From Streptomyces anulatus (GTDB lineage Bacteria > Actinomycetota > Actinomycetes > Streptomycetales > Streptomycetaceae), in contig NZ_JOEZ01000012.1 of assembly GCF_000721175.1 (NCBI RefSeq), positions 1-64,000 on the forward strand: 64,000 nt of DNA, read 5' to 3'. Made by a program: the position numbers and the translations under genes. This document shows, piece after piece, positions 1 through 10,931 of the stretch (position 1 is the first letter of the stretch; every line of letters starts with the position of its first letter). Below the pieces are notes generated by a model. That model saw nothing but the letters and a program-made list of their open reading frames with translations, did no database searches and was not told where the DNA came from.

Positions 1-2
1 GC

Positions 3-98
3 GCCATCGACCACCGCACCCACAGGACCACCGTCCACATCGAGATCCAGCACGTTGCCAAACCCGTCAGACGGCTAACCGAACGGCATTGGCCCTAG
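3..98 (+). CDS. possible 3' end of an unidentified gene (partial)
   Basis: An open frame enters from the left edge and ends at TAG. It encodes about 31 residues rich in His, Arg and Thr, ending in RLTERHWP. Third codon positions are almost all G or C in the first half, as in real genes here, but less so near the end. I do not recognise the family. The stop lies in a CTAG palindrome whose other strand supplies the stop of convergent rarA. It could also be non-coding, since only the tail is visible. Confidence 0.3.
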   Translation, partial: AIDHRTHRTTVHIEIQHVAKPVRRLTERHWP

Positions 99-1465
99 GA
101 CGGCTCCGCACCTTCGCCGGAACGGCCCAGGCGCTCGCGGACGCGCTCGACGACGTCCGCGTACCGCGCCTCGGCGCCGTAGCGGGTGGGGGTGTAGTAC
201 TGCCGGTCGCGGACCGCGTCCGGGGCGTACTGCTGGGCGGCGATGCCACCCTGCACGTCGTGCGGGTAGACATAGCCCTGGGCGTGGCCGAGCTTGGCCG
301 CGCCCTTGTAGTGGCCGTCGCGCAGATGGGCCGGGACGGGTCCCGCGAGCCCTTTGCGCACGTCCTCCTGCGCCGCGGAGATCGCCAGCGTCGCCGCGTT
401 GGACTTGGGCGCGAGCGCCAGCGCGATGGTTGCGTGGCTGAGGGTGAGCGCCGCCTCCGGGAAACCGATCAGGGCCACCGCCTGGGCTGCCGCCACCGCC
501 GTCGGCAGCGCGGTGGGATCGGCCAGGCCGATGTCCTCGCTGGCCGAGATCATCAGCCGCCGGGCGATGAACCGCGGGTCCTCGCCGGCCTCGATCATCC
601 TGGCCAGGTAGTGCAGAGCGGCGTCCACGTCGGACCCGCGGATCGACTTGATGAGCGCACTGGCCACGTCGTAGTGCTGGTCGCCGTCACGGTCGTACTT
701 CACGGCGGCGCGGTCGACGGTCGCCTCGACCGTCTCCAGGGCGATCTCCGCCTCCCCCGTGGCGATGGCCGCACCCGCCGCGGCCTCCAGTGCCGTCAGG
801 GCCCGGCGCGCGTCGCCGCCCGCGATGCGCAGCAGATGCGCCTCGGCGTCCTCGGGCAGGGTGACCGCCCCGCCGAGACCCCGCTCTTCGGTCAGCGCCC
901 GGCGCAGCAGGGAACGCAGGTCGTCGTCGGTCAGCGGCTCCAGGGTGAGCAGCAGGGAGCGCGACAGCAGCGGGGAGATGATCGAGAAGTACGGATTCTC
1001 CGTGGTGGCGGCGATGAGGGTCACCCAGCGGTTCTCCACGGCGGGGAGCAGGGAGTCCTGCTGGGCCTTGGAGAAGCGGTGGATCTCGTCCAGGAAGAGA
1101 ACGGTCTCCTTGCCGAAGCCACCGGTGGCGCGGCGCGCGCTCTCGATGACAGCCCGGACCTCCTTGACGCCCGCGGTGATCGCGGAGAGCTCGACGAAGC
1201 GCTTGTTGGTCGCCTTGCTGACCACGTACGCCAAGGTCGTCTTGCCGGTGCCGGGCGGACCCCACAGGATGACCGAGGACGCGCCGGCGGGACCGCCGCC
1301 TCCTTCGCCGACGAGGCGGCGCAGCGGCGAGCCCGGCTTCAGCAGATGCTGCTGGCCGACGACCTCGTCGAGGATGCGCGGACGCATCCGGACAGCGAGA
1401 GGGCTGCTGGACGGGTCCTTCTCCTGGCGGTCTTCGGCGGCTGCGGTAAAGAGGTCGGGCTCCAC
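95..1465 (-). CDS. rarA: replication-associated recombination protein A (RarA/MgsA-type AAA+ ATPase)
   Basis: 456-residue AAA+ ATPase of the RarA/MgsA/WRNIP1 family, which acts at stalled replication forks and is related to clamp-loader subunits. A Walker A motif GPPGTGKTT lies at about residues 69-77 and a Walker B/DExH-like FLDEIHRF near residue 125. The C-terminal half has the family's helical tetramerisation region, including the motif YPHDVQGG typical of RarA. I chose the GTG start at 1465 (VEPDLFTAA) because the 14 codons upstream do not look family-like; the frame remains open to 1507. It lies downstream of the VKOR gene on the same strand. The identification is firm; the exact start is less certain. 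Confidence 0.93.
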   Translation of the reverse strand: MEPDLFTAAAEDRQEKDPSSSPLAVRMRPRILDEVVGQQHLLKPGSPLRRLVGEGGGGPAGASSVILWGPPGTGKTTLAYVVSKATNKRFVELSAITAGVKEVRAVIESARRATGGFGKETVLFLDEIHRFSKAQQDSLLPAVENRWVTLIAATTENPYFSIISPLLSRSLLLTLEPLTDDDLRSLLRRALTEERGLGGAVTLPEDAEAHLLRIAGGDARRALTALEAAAGAAIATGEAEIALETVEATVDRAAVKYDRDGDQHYDVASALIKSIRGSDVDAALHYLARMIEAGEDPRFIARRLMISASEDIGLADPTALPTAVAAAQAVALIGFPEAALTLSHATIALALAPKSNAATLAISAAQEDVRKGLAGPVPAHLRDGHYKGAAKLGHAQGYVYPHDVQGGIAAQQYAPDAVRDRQYYTPTRYGAEARYADVVERVRERLGRSGEGAEPS

Positions 1466-1529
1466 GTCATGAAGCCTATGCGACCCCACTGACAGCGGGC
1501 CGAGCACCTACCGAAGTGGCAGGTGGCCC

Positions 1530-2168
1530 TCAGCGGGTCCAGAAGTCCCACCAGCGGGTCAGGATCAGCATGCCGATGATCCCGATCCACATCACCGGGA
1601 GCACCCACGGGAACTCGGTGAGGCCGCTGCGCAGCCAGGCCGGGGCCGGGAGGATGCGGTGCTTGACGTTGTGCGTGGTCACGTAGCAGAACATGACGAT
1701 CGTGGCGACCCAGGCCAGGCAGCACCACAGGCAGAGCGAGTTGATGTTGTACAGCGACTGGTACTGGAGCCAGGTGCAGAAGCCGACACCGAAGAGGGTC
1801 CCGCCGTTCAGTCCGAGCCAGAACCAGCTGCGGTAGCGGGCGCCGGCGAGCAGGCCCATGCCGATCGCGATGACCATGCCGTACGTGACCAGGCCCAGCA
1901 TCGGGTTGGGGAACCCGAACACCGAGGCCTGCTCGCTCTTCATGATGTTGCCGCACGCGACGACCGGGTTGAGGCTGCAGCCGGGGGTGAAGGAAGGGTC
2001 CTCCAGCAGCTTGAACTTGTCGATCGTGATGACCCAGGAGGCCAGGAGTCCGGCCGCACCGGTGATCACCAGGAGCAGGGCGAGACCGCGTCCGGCCCCG
2101 AAGGTGCGCTTGTGGCCGCCCTCGTCCTGGTCGGAGGAGAGGCCGTGGTCTACCGCAGCAGTCGTCAT
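1530..2168 (-). CDS. vitamin K epoxide reductase (VKOR) family membrane protein
   Basis: 212 residues with about five hydrophobic segments. It has the two cysteine pairs expected of bacterial VKOR: loop cysteines at about residues 64 and 72 (CSLNPVVAC) and a CxxC (CLWC) at about residues 146-149. Family members reoxidise DsbA-like partners in the membrane using quinone and so support extracytoplasmic disulfide formation. No thioredoxin-like partner is fused or adjacent; a DsbA-like protein is encoded far away at 39784. The ATG start gives a short polar N-terminus before the first helix. It is separated from upstream hisS by a strong terminator, so it probably has its own promoter. Confidence 0.9.
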   Translation of the reverse strand: MTTAAVDHGLSSDQDEGGHKRTFGAGRGLALLLVITGAAGLLASWVITIDKFKLLEDPSFTPGCSLNPVVACGNIMKSEQASVFGFPNPMLGLVTYGMVIAIGMGLLAGARYRSWFWLGLNGGTLFGVGFCTWLQYQSLYNINSLCLWCCLAWVATIVMFCYVTTHNVKHRILPAPAWLRSGLTEFPWVLPVMWIGIIGMLILTRWWDFWTR

Positions 2169-2482
2169 ATCGCCGTTCCGTCACCGAGTGGTCAGCCGGG
2201 CAAGGTCATTGTGCCGTACCCCCGTACGGATCAACCGTTCGATGGACATAAAGGTGTCCGCCCGTGAGCGCCGTCCTCGGGTGGACTCCGGTGGTGGCGG
2301 GGCCCGCGACGACGGAAGATCTGTGCGTACCCGGCACCGGTCCGGCGAGCGACGGACGCCCGGGCGGCTCCAAGTCGGGGTCACCGGGCGGGATGAATCC
2401 GGGCTCGTCGGGTTGACGGCGGACGGGAAAGGCGCGGGCGGCAGGACCGACGTCCTGCCGCCCGCGCCCGCTCACGGCTCTG
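2169..2482. other. intergenic region between hisS and the VKOR gene
   Basis: This 314-base stretch holds the hisS terminator at its hisS-proximal end. The rest should contain the promoter of the VKOR gene. Short open frames on both strands have no ribosome binding site or recognisable product. I see no further gene. Confidence 0.6.
2431..2468 (-). terminator. hairpin terminator after hisS
   Basis: Perfect 17-bp inverted repeat (arms 2431-2447 and 2452-2468) with a four-base CGAC loop. It starts 15 bases beyond the hisS stop codon. There is no U-tract, as is common in streptomycete terminators. Confidence 0.85.
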
Positions 2483-3745
2483 TCAGGCGAGGCGCTTCGT
2501 CAGCTCCGCCGCGACCTCGGTCAGCGGCACCGCGCTCTGCTCTCCGGACTCCATGTCCTTGAGCTGGACGACGCCCTCGGCGAGATCGCGCTCGCCCGCC
2601 ACCAGGGTGTAGCGCGCGCCCGAGCGGTTGGCGCTCTTCATCGCGCCCTTCAGGCCTCGGCCGCCGAACGCGAAATCGGCGGCGATCCCCGCCCGGCGCA
2701 GCCCGGTGACGACGCCGAACAGCACCCGGCGGGCCTCCTCGCCGAGCGGGACCGCGTACACACTGGTGGTGTAGGGCAGGTCGAGCTCGATGCCCTCGGC
2801 CTCCAGCGCGAGCACCGTGCGGTCCACGCCGAGCGCCCAGCCGACGGACGGCAGCTCGGGGCCGCCGATCATCTCGGACAGTCCGTCGTAGCGGCCGCCG
2901 CCGCCCACAGCGGACTGGGCGCCGAGACCGTCGTGCACGAACTCGAAGGTCGTGCGGGTGTAGTAGTCGAGGCCGCGGACCAGCTTCTCGTCGTCCTCGA
3001 ACGCGACGCCGGCGGTCGTGAGCAGCGCACGGACCTCCTCGTGGTACGCCCTGCACGCCGCGCAGAGGTAGTCGCGGAGCTTCGGGGCGCCGGTGAGCTG
3101 CTTCTGTACGTCGGCCCGCTTGTCGTCCAGGACGCGCAGCGGGTTGATCTCGATGCGGCGGCGGGTCTCCTCATCGAGGTCGAGGTCGCGCAGGAAGGTC
3201 TGGAGCGCCTCGCGGTAGACCGGGCGGCACTCCTTGTCACCCAGCGAGTTCAGCAGGATGCGGAACTGGCGCAGGCCCAGCGAGCGGTACGCCTGGTCGG
3301 CGAGGATGATCAGCTCGGCGTCCAGGACCGGGTCCTCGGTGCCGATGGCCTCGGCGCCGACCTGCGAGAAGTGGCGGTAGCGGCCCGCCTGCGGGCGCTC
3401 GTAGCGGTAGTACGAGCCGGAGTACCAGAGCTTGACGGGGAGGTTGCCCGCCTTGTGGAGGTTGGCCTCCAGGGCGGCGCGCAGCACTGATGCGGTGCCC
3501 TCGGGGCGCAGGGCGAGCTGGTCGCCGCCCTTGGTGGTGAGGGTGTACATCTCCTTGGTGACGATGTCGGTGGACTCACCGACACCACGTGCGAAGAGCT
3601 CGACGTTCTCGAAGCCGGGCGTCTCGATGTAGCCGTAGCCCGAGTCGCGCAGCGGGGCCGCGATGGCCTCGCGCACCGCGAGGAACGTCGCGGAACGGGG
3701 CGGGGTCAGGTCGTACGTGCCCTTGGGGGCCTGAAAGGTGCTCAC
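2483..3745 (-). CDS. hisS: histidyl-tRNA synthetase
   Basis: 420 residues, the usual length for a class II HisRS. The N-terminal PKGTYDL region and motif 2 ([15 protein letters not shown]) are present. So are the histidine-specific motif [15 protein letters not shown] and motif 3 around GGGGRYDGL, followed by a C-terminal anticodon-binding domain. The enzyme charges tRNA-His in the cytoplasm. It is the second gene of an operon: the upstream metallo-hydrolase stops 15 bases before this ATG. A strong hairpin follows. The identification is secure. Confidence 0.97.
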   Translation of the reverse strand: MSTFQAPKGTYDLTPPRSATFLAVREAIAAPLRDSGYGYIETPGFENVELFARGVGESTDIVTKEMYTLTTKGGDQLALRPEGTASVLRAALEANLHKAGNLPVKLWYSGSYYRYERPQAGRYRHFSQVGAEAIGTEDPVLDAELIILADQAYRSLGLRQFRILLNSLGDKECRPVYREALQTFLRDLDLDEETRRRIEINPLRVLDDKRADVQKQLTGAPKLRDYLCAACRAYHEEVRALLTTAGVAFEDDEKLVRGLDYYTRTTFEFVHDGLGAQSAVGGGGRYDGLSEMIGGPELPSVGWALGVDRTVLALEAEGIELDLPYTTSVYAVPLGEEARRVLFGVVTGLRRAGIAADFAFGGRGLKGAMKSANRSGARYTLVAGERDLAEGVVQLKDMESGEQSAVPLTEVAAELTKRLA

Positions 3746-3760
3746 GATTACGTCTCTCGT

Positions 3761-4450
3761 CTACATTCCTCGGCGCGGCGCCGCGTCCAGACCGTTCAGG
3801 AACGGGTTGGAGGCGCGCTCGCGGCCGATGGTCGTCTGGGGGCCGTGGCCGGACAGCACCACGGTCGAGTCGTCGAGCGGCAGGCACACACGGGCCAGCG
3901 ACTCGAGCAGCTCGGCATGGTCGCCGCCGGGCAGGTCGGTGCGTCCGACGGAGCCGGCGAAGAGCAGGTCGCCCGAGAAGAGGACCGGCGGAACGTCCGC
4001 GGCCTCGGGCATCCCGAACGTCACCGACCCCTTGGTATGGCCGGGCGCATGCGAGACGCCGAACTCCAGACCGGCCAGGGTCAGCCTCGAACCGTCGGTC
4101 AGCTCCTTGACGTCGTCCGGCTCCCCCACGGTCAGCTCGCCCATGAGCGGCATCCCGATCGAGCGGCCGAGCGCCTTCTCCGGGTCGCTCATCATGTAGC
4201 GGTCCTCGGGGTGGATCCAGGCGGGGACGTCGTGGGCGCCGCAGACGGGGACGACCGAGGCGACATGGTCGATGTGGCCGTGGGTGAGGACGACGGCGAC
4301 GGGCTTGAGCCGATGCTTCTTCAGCGCTTCCTCGACGCCCTGGGCGGCCTGGTGGCCCGGGTCGATGATCACGCACTCCTCACCGGCGGCGGGGGCGACC
4401 AGGTAGCAATTGGTCCCCCAGGCCCCGGCGGGGAACCCGGCAATGAGCAC
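3761..4450 (-). CDS. MBL-fold metallo-hydrolase (glyoxalase II-like)
   Basis: 229 residues of the metallo-beta-lactamase fold. The zinc-binding signature THGHIDH lies at about residues 56-62, with later conserved His and Asp (HAPGHTKG, FSGDLLF). Members hydrolyse thioesters such as glutathione or mycothiol adducts. Streptomycetes lack glutathione, so the substrate here is unknown. It is the first gene of the operon with hisS and is divergent from the cyclophilin gene. The ATG start gives MLIAGFPAGAWGTNCYLV, matching the usual beginning of the fold. Confidence 0.88.
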   Translation of the reverse strand: MLIAGFPAGAWGTNCYLVAPAAGEECVIIDPGHQAAQGVEEALKKHRLKPVAVVLTHGHIDHVASVVPVCGAHDVPAWIHPEDRYMMSDPEKALGRSIGMPLMGELTVGEPDDVKELTDGSRLTLAGLEFGVSHAPGHTKGSVTFGMPEAADVPPVLFSGDLLFAGSVGRTDLPGGDHAELLESLARVCLPLDDSTVVLSGHGPQTTIGRERASNPFLNGLDAAPRRGM

Positions 4451-4599
4451 GATCGTCCTTAATGTTCGTCCGGAGGATGCGGCAGCGGCGAAGGATGCAG
4501 CGGATCAGAGCCTACCGGCGCTCCTCATGACACAGGTAACCCGTATACGGTACGGGCAACTCAGGCCCTCATTCCACGACGTAACAAGGAGCCCAACCG

Positions 4600-5406
4600 G
4601 TGTCCAGCAGCGAACAGCGGCGGCGGCAGCTCGCCCGGGAGAAGTTCGAGCGCCAGCAGAAGCGCCGGGAGGAGGCCCGCCGCAGGACCAGGCGCATCAC
4701 CGCGATCGTCGCCTCGGCGGTGGCGGTGGCCGCGGTCGTGGGTGTGAGCGCGTTCGTCGTGGCGGGCAAGGACGACGACAAGGACAAGAAGAGCGAGGCC
4801 GCGTCGAGCCAGAGCCCCACTCCGGAGCCTTCGGAGAGTGAGAGCAAGGCTCCCACGCCGCCGATGAAGATCGACGAAAAGGCGAAGTACACGATGTCGC
4901 TCAAGACGAGCCAGGGCGACATCGCGTTCTCGATGGACGCGGCGAAGACACCTCAGACGGCGAACTCCTTCAAGGCACTCGCCGACAAGGGCTACTTCGA
5001 CGACACCAAGTGCCACCGGCTGACGACCCAGGGCATCTTCGTGCTCCAGTGCGGCGACCCGAAGGGCGACGGCACGGGCGGCCCGGGCTACAACATCCCG
5101 GACGAGAACCTGGACGCGCTCGGCAAGGCGGGTGCCGACGGCACGGTGTCCTTCCCGCCGGGCACGGTGGCGATGGCCAATACCGGCCAGCCGGACTCCG
5201 GCGGCAGCCAGTTCTTCCTGGTCTACAAGGAGACGAAGCTCCCGCCCACCTACACCCCGTTCGGCACGATGGACGACGCCTCGCTGAAGGCCGTCCAGAA
5301 GGTCGGCGAGGCCGGTGTCGAGGGCGGTGCGGGCGACGGCGCCCCGAAGAAGGCCGTGACGATCGAGGAGGCTTCGGTCGAGAAGGAGTCAACCACCCGG
5401 TCGTGA
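4600..5406 (+). CDS. cyclophilin-type peptidyl-prolyl cis-trans isomerase, membrane-anchored
   Basis: 268 residues. A basic N-terminus (RRRQLAREKFERQQKRREE) is followed by one hydrophobic segment at about residues 30-51 and a Ser/Pro/Glu linker. The cyclophilin domain starts near residue 90, with FHRL-like CHRL, GDPKGDGTGGPGY and the SGGSQFFL motif. It is probably anchored with the isomerase domain outside the membrane. The GTG start at 4600 is set by an AAGGAG ribosome binding site about nine bases upstream. Oddity: the last residues (STTRS) lie inside the apparent right end of a decayed IS element, so the native C-terminus may have been altered. Confidence 0.92.
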   Translation: MSSSEQRRRQLAREKFERQQKRREEARRRTRRITAIVASAVAVAAVVGVSAFVVAGKDDDKDKKSEAASSQSPTPEPSESESKAPTPPMKIDEKAKYTMSLKTSQGDIAFSMDAAKTPQTANSFKALADKGYFDDTKCHRLTTQGIFVLQCGDPKGDGTGGPGYNIPDENLDALGKAGADGTVSFPPGTVAMANTGQPDSGGSQFFLVYKETKLPPTYTPFGTMDDASLKAVQKVGEAGVEGGAGDGAPKKAVTIEEASVEKESTTRS

Positions 5407-5957
5407 ACGTCCGGGCTTGCTGCTCGGGTCATCACTGGCTGTGATGGGTCCTGGCTGCGTCCGGCTCTCACGCGATGAGCGTGAGAGCTGGGGCCGTTGA
5501 CCGGGCCCCGCGAACCCATGACATCCACCCGCGGTGGGCGATGTTGTGGGACGAGTTGTGGTCCGCGTGCTCAACGAAGCCGCAGACCTTGCACGCGAAG
5601 CGGGCCTGGGAGGGCCGGTTCGAGCGTGCGGTGTGGTGGCACTGGGAGCATTCCCGGCTGGTGTACGCCGCATCACAAGTCTTCTTGATCGCGTGCTGGG
5701 CGGCCTGCGCCCCCAGCCCTCACCGCTCCCTGATCTCCGTGTAGGTGTGCTTGCGCAGGCCCAGCGGGCGGCGGACGTCCTCCTCGAAGGCGATCCGGGC
5801 GGCCCAGGTCGCGGCCTCGTTGCAGCCATGCAGGGTCGCCTCAAGCGCCGCCGCCTGTACCGGCGTCGGCAGCAGCTTCACCCGCACCACCAGCTTCACG
5901 CCTCGACCCCAACCGGCCGGTCATACGAACCGGCCAATCGCACGCGAGTCCCACACG
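5388..5957 (-). mobile_element. decayed IS200/IS605-superfamily element (tnpB only, IS1341-like)
   Basis: The region encloses a tnpB pseudogene on the minus strand. Reading the minus strand, TTGAT lies just outside the left end (5958-5962) and TTGAC at the right end (5388-5392). Subterminal hairpins follow on the inside: a 7-bp stem at 5915-5935 near the left end, and stems at 5430-5446 and 5464-5488 near the right end. Hairpin ends, no terminal inverted repeats and no target duplication are the style of this superfamily. No TnpA (Y1) gene is present. The exact boundaries are inferred from the pentanucleotides. Confidence 0.7.
5468..5899 (-). pseudogene. tnpB: tnpB pseudogene (internal deletion plus in-frame stop)
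   Basis: From a GTG at 5899 the frame reads an N-terminal TnpB segment (VKLVVRVKLLPTPVQAAAL to YTEIRER). A TGA at codon 60 (5720-5722) follows, then AQAAQHAIKKTCD. The frame jumps without shift to the C-terminal zinc-finger region, where cysteines TSRECSQC and CKVC can be seen with the terminal RuvC-type motif HADHN. Full-length TnpB is roughly 350-450 residues. Here 143 codons remain, and the central RuvC-like catalytic core is deleted between AIKKTCDA and AYTSREC. It cannot make an active nuclease. Confidence 0.85.
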
Positions 5958-6087
5958 ATCAAGTCAGCAATCGACCACACGTTCGCTTCACCGGCACTCG
6001 TCGGCTCCACCGACGGCATTCCGGGCGCTCCGCGCACCAGGAGCACGATGCCGCGACGCCCCGCGTCGCGCCCCAGGATGCGATTCC

Positions 6088-6113
6088 TCCCGGGGCAGGG
6101 ACCTGCCCCGGGA
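6088..6113 (+). terminator. hairpin, probable original terminator of the cyclophilin gene
   Basis: Inverted repeat with 11-12 bp arms (6088-6099 and 6102-6113) around GGGCAGG/CCTGCCC, with a loop of only 2-4 bases. It now lies about 680 bases from the cyclophilin stop because the IS remnant sits between. Confidence 0.55.
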
Positions 6114-6167
6114 CGGAGCGGAGAATCTCGGCCGTGCTGAGTGCGGACAGCCGGGTGGCCGGTCGCC

Positions 6168-6267
6168 TAGATTGGCGTTGTGCAGGGCGGGCGATGCCCG
6201 CCCCAGGAAACTGTGGACGATGCCCGGGGGGCGAACCCCCTCGCAGGCATCAGGTGGAGGAGGCGCT
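6168..6267 (+). promoter_or_regulatory. candidate promoter -10 and structured 5' leader of the DUF349 gene
   Basis: A TAGATT box at 6168-6173 fits a sigma-70 -10 element. The roughly 85-base leader that would follow is mostly paired. Hairpin 1 has an 8-bp perfect stem (6185-6192 with 6196-6203). Hairpin 2 has GATGCC (6219-6224) paired with GGCATC (6246-6251), enclosing a 5-bp G/C stem capped by CGAA. The GGAGGAGG ribosome binding site follows six bases later. I do not recognise a named RNA family. Confidence 0.5.
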
Positions 6268-7497
6268 GTGAGCAGCGACCCGTGGGGCCGCGTCGACGAG
6301 ACGGGCACCGTGTACGTGCGTACAGCCGAGGGCGAGCAGGTCGTCGGATCGTGGCAGGCCGGTTCCCCCGAGGAGGCTCTGGCCTATTTCGAGCGCAAGT
6401 ACGACGGCATTGTGGTCGAGATCGGCCTCCTCGAACGGCGGGTGAAGACCACCGACCTGTCGGCGAAGGACGCGACGACGGCGATCGGCCATCTGCGGCA
6501 GCAGGTCGACGAGCACCACGCGGTGGGCGACCTCGACGCGCTGCGCAAGCGGCTGGACGCGCTCGTGGCGACGGTCGAGGCGCGGCGCGAGGAGCGCAGG
6601 ATCCTCAAGGCCAAGCAGACCGACGAGGCCAAGCACGCCAAGGAGGCGCTGGTCGCCGAGGCGGAGGAACTGGCGCAGAGCGAGCAGTGGCGGTCGGCCG
6701 GTGAGCGGCTGCGGGCGCTGGTGGACACCTGGAAGGGTCTCCCCCGCCTCGACCGCAAGTCGGACGACGAGCTGTGGCACCGCTTCTCGCACGCCCGCTC
6801 GGCGTTCTCCAAGCGGCGCAAGGCGCACTTCGCCGCGCTGGACACCCAGCGCGAGGACGCCCGCAAGGCCAAGGAGAAGCTGGTCACCGAGGCCGAGGCG
6901 CTGTCCGGCTCCACGGACTGGGTGACCACGGCCGCGCGCTACCGCGACCTGATGACCGAGTGGAAGGCGGCGGGCCGCGCCCAGCGGGAGGCCGAGGACG
7001 ATCTGTGGAACCGTTTCCGCGGTGCCCAGGACGTCTTCTTCGCCGCCCGCAGCGAGGTCTTCGCGGAGCGGGACGCCGAGCAGGGCGAGAACCTCAAGCT
7101 CAAGGAGGAGCTCGCCGCCGAGGCCGAGAAGCTGGTGCCGGTGAAGGACCTGAAGGCGGCCCGGGCCGCTTTCCGGTCCATCAACGAGCGCTGGGAGGCC
7201 ATCGGCCACGTACCGCGTGACGCCCGCCCGAAGGTCGAGGGCCGGATGCAGGCGGTGGAGCGGGCGCTCCAGGAGTCCGAGGAGTCCGAGTGGCGCCGGA
7301 CGAACCCGGAGGCGCGGGCCCGCGCCGAGGGTCTGACCGGTCAGCTCCAGGCGGCCGTGGACAAGCTGCGCGGTCAGATCGACACCGCGCGTGCTTCGGG
7401 CAACAACGCCCGCGCGGACAAGCTGGCCAAGGAGCTGGAGGGCCGGCAGGCGCTGCTGGACCAGGCGCTCAAGGGCCTGGAGGAGTTCGGCGGCTGA
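6268..7497 (+). CDS. DUF349 domain-containing protein
   Basis: 409 residues, rich in charged and alanine residues, with several DUF349 repeats. Each is a helical unit marked by W-x-x-A/L-G-R/xx and DDELWHRF or EDDLWNRF motifs at about residues 140-300. Long coiled-coil predictions would be expected. The molecular function of DUF349 proteins is unclear; no catalytic motif is visible. The GTG start (VSSDPWGRVDETG) follows a GGAGGAGG site, whereas an upstream ATG in the same frame would place the structured leader inside the protein. It ends at a strong bidirectional terminator shared with relA. Confidence 0.88.
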   Translation: MSSDPWGRVDETGTVYVRTAEGEQVVGSWQAGSPEEALAYFERKYDGIVVEIGLLERRVKTTDLSAKDATTAIGHLRQQVDEHHAVGDLDALRKRLDALVATVEARREERRILKAKQTDEAKHAKEALVAEAEELAQSEQWRSAGERLRALVDTWKGLPRLDRKSDDELWHRFSHARSAFSKRRKAHFAALDTQREDARKAKEKLVTEAEALSGSTDWVTTAARYRDLMTEWKAAGRAQREAEDDLWNRFRGAQDVFFAARSEVFAERDAEQGENLKLKEELAAEAEKLVPVKDLKAARAAFRSINERWEAIGHVPRDARPKVEGRMQAVERALQESEESEWRRTNPEARARAEGLTGQLQAAVDKLRGQIDTARASGNNARADKLAKELEGRQALLDQALKGLEEFGG

Positions 7498-7504
7498 GAG
7501 AAGT

Positions 7505-7564
7505 CGAAACGGAGGGGCCCCGGTACGCGATGCGAGCTACGCGTACCGGGGCCCCTCCGTTTCG
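7505..7564. terminator. bidirectional terminator between the DUF349 gene and relA
   Basis: Perfect 25-bp inverted repeat (7505-7529 and 7540-7564) with a ten-base loop. It begins with CGAAAC and ends with GTTTCG, so both strands carry a short U-run after a GC stem. The convergent genes stop at 7497 and 7568. Confidence 0.92.
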
Positions 7565-7567
7565 CTG

Positions 7568-10207
<2,640 letters not shown>

Positions 10208-10300
10208 GAGCGCTCCTCGTGCGGATCCGGGGTACCCGGAGAGCCCATGGTATCGATCCCCCGGCGGGACCTCGCCCGGGGACGGTGGGAGCCTGCACAA

Positions 10301-10341
10301 CGAGGGGCGGGCACCCGGTGTTCCCGGGTGCCCGCCCCTCG
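10301..10341 (-). terminator. terminator downstream of apt
   Basis: Perfect 18-bp inverted repeat (10301-10318 and 10324-10341) with a TGTTC loop. It lies 36 bases after the apt stop and isolates the secDF-apt run from relA. Confidence 0.85.
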
Positions 10342-10376
10342 TGCGTGGTGTCCGTCGACGGACACCGGTCAGCGGC

Positions 10377-10928
10377 TCAGACCGTGATCAGCGCCTCCAG
10401 CGGCGCTCCGGCGAGGCCCGGCTCCAGGCGGGCCCTGCCCGCGAGGAAGCCGAGCTCCATGAGGACCGCGACGCCCACGACCTGGGCGCCGGCCCGCCGG
10501 ATGAGCTCCAGCGAGGCCTCGGCGGTGCCGCCGGTGGCGAGGACGTCGTCGATGACCATGACCCGGTCCCCGGCGTCGAGGTCCTCGGCGTGGATCTCGA
10601 TCTCCGCGCTGCCGTACTCCAGCTCGTAGGACTGGCTCAGCGTGGCCCCGGGGAGCTTCCCGGCCTTGCGGACCGGGATGAAGCCGATGCCCGCCCGGAC
10701 CGCGACGGGCGCGGCCAGGATGAAGCCGCGGGCCTCCAGACCGACGATCTTCGTGGCGCCGTGTCGTACGCACAGCTCCACGAGGGCGTCGGTGAGCGCC
10801 GTGAAGGCCACCGGGTCCGCGAGCAGCGGGGTGATGTCCTTGAACATCACGCCCGGCTTCGGGTAGTCCGCGACATCACGGATCCGGCTGAGCAGCAGCT
10901 CCCTGGTGGATTCGGTGGTGCTCGTCAT
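10377..10928 (-). CDS. apt: adenine phosphoribosyltransferase
   Basis: 183 residues, the usual size. It shows the PRPP-binding motif [13 protein letters not shown] at about residues 123-135 and the type I PRTase hood region [12 protein letters not shown]. It converts adenine and PRPP to AMP in purine salvage. The ATG start lies three bases beyond the secF stop, so it is co-transcribed with secD-secF. The pairing of apt with relA and secDF is conserved in streptomycetes. Confidence 0.96.
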   Translation of the reverse strand: MTSTTESTRELLLSRIRDVADYPKPGVMFKDITPLLADPVAFTALTDALVELCVRHGATKIVGLEARGFILAAPVAVRAGIGFIPVRKAGKLPGATLSQSYELEYGSAEIEIHAEDLDAGDRVMVIDDVLATGGTAEASLELIRRAGAQVVGVAVLMELGFLAGRARLEPGLAGAPLEALITV

Positions 10929-10931
10929 CGC

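Larger units (their letters stand above)
5958..6267 (+). other. intergenic region between the IS remnant and the DUF349 gene
   Basis: This holds the terminator at 6088-6113 and the promoter plus structured leader of the next gene (from 6168). Between 5963 and 6087 I see no gene; the open frame there has mixed codon use. Pre-insertion, this DNA probably followed the cyclophilin gene directly. Confidence 0.6.

Noticed and set aside
5534..6271. Plus-strand frame over the IS remnant leading into the DUF349 gene
   Set aside because: The minus strand in the same place reads clear TnpB segments, and the plus-strand product has no recognisable features.
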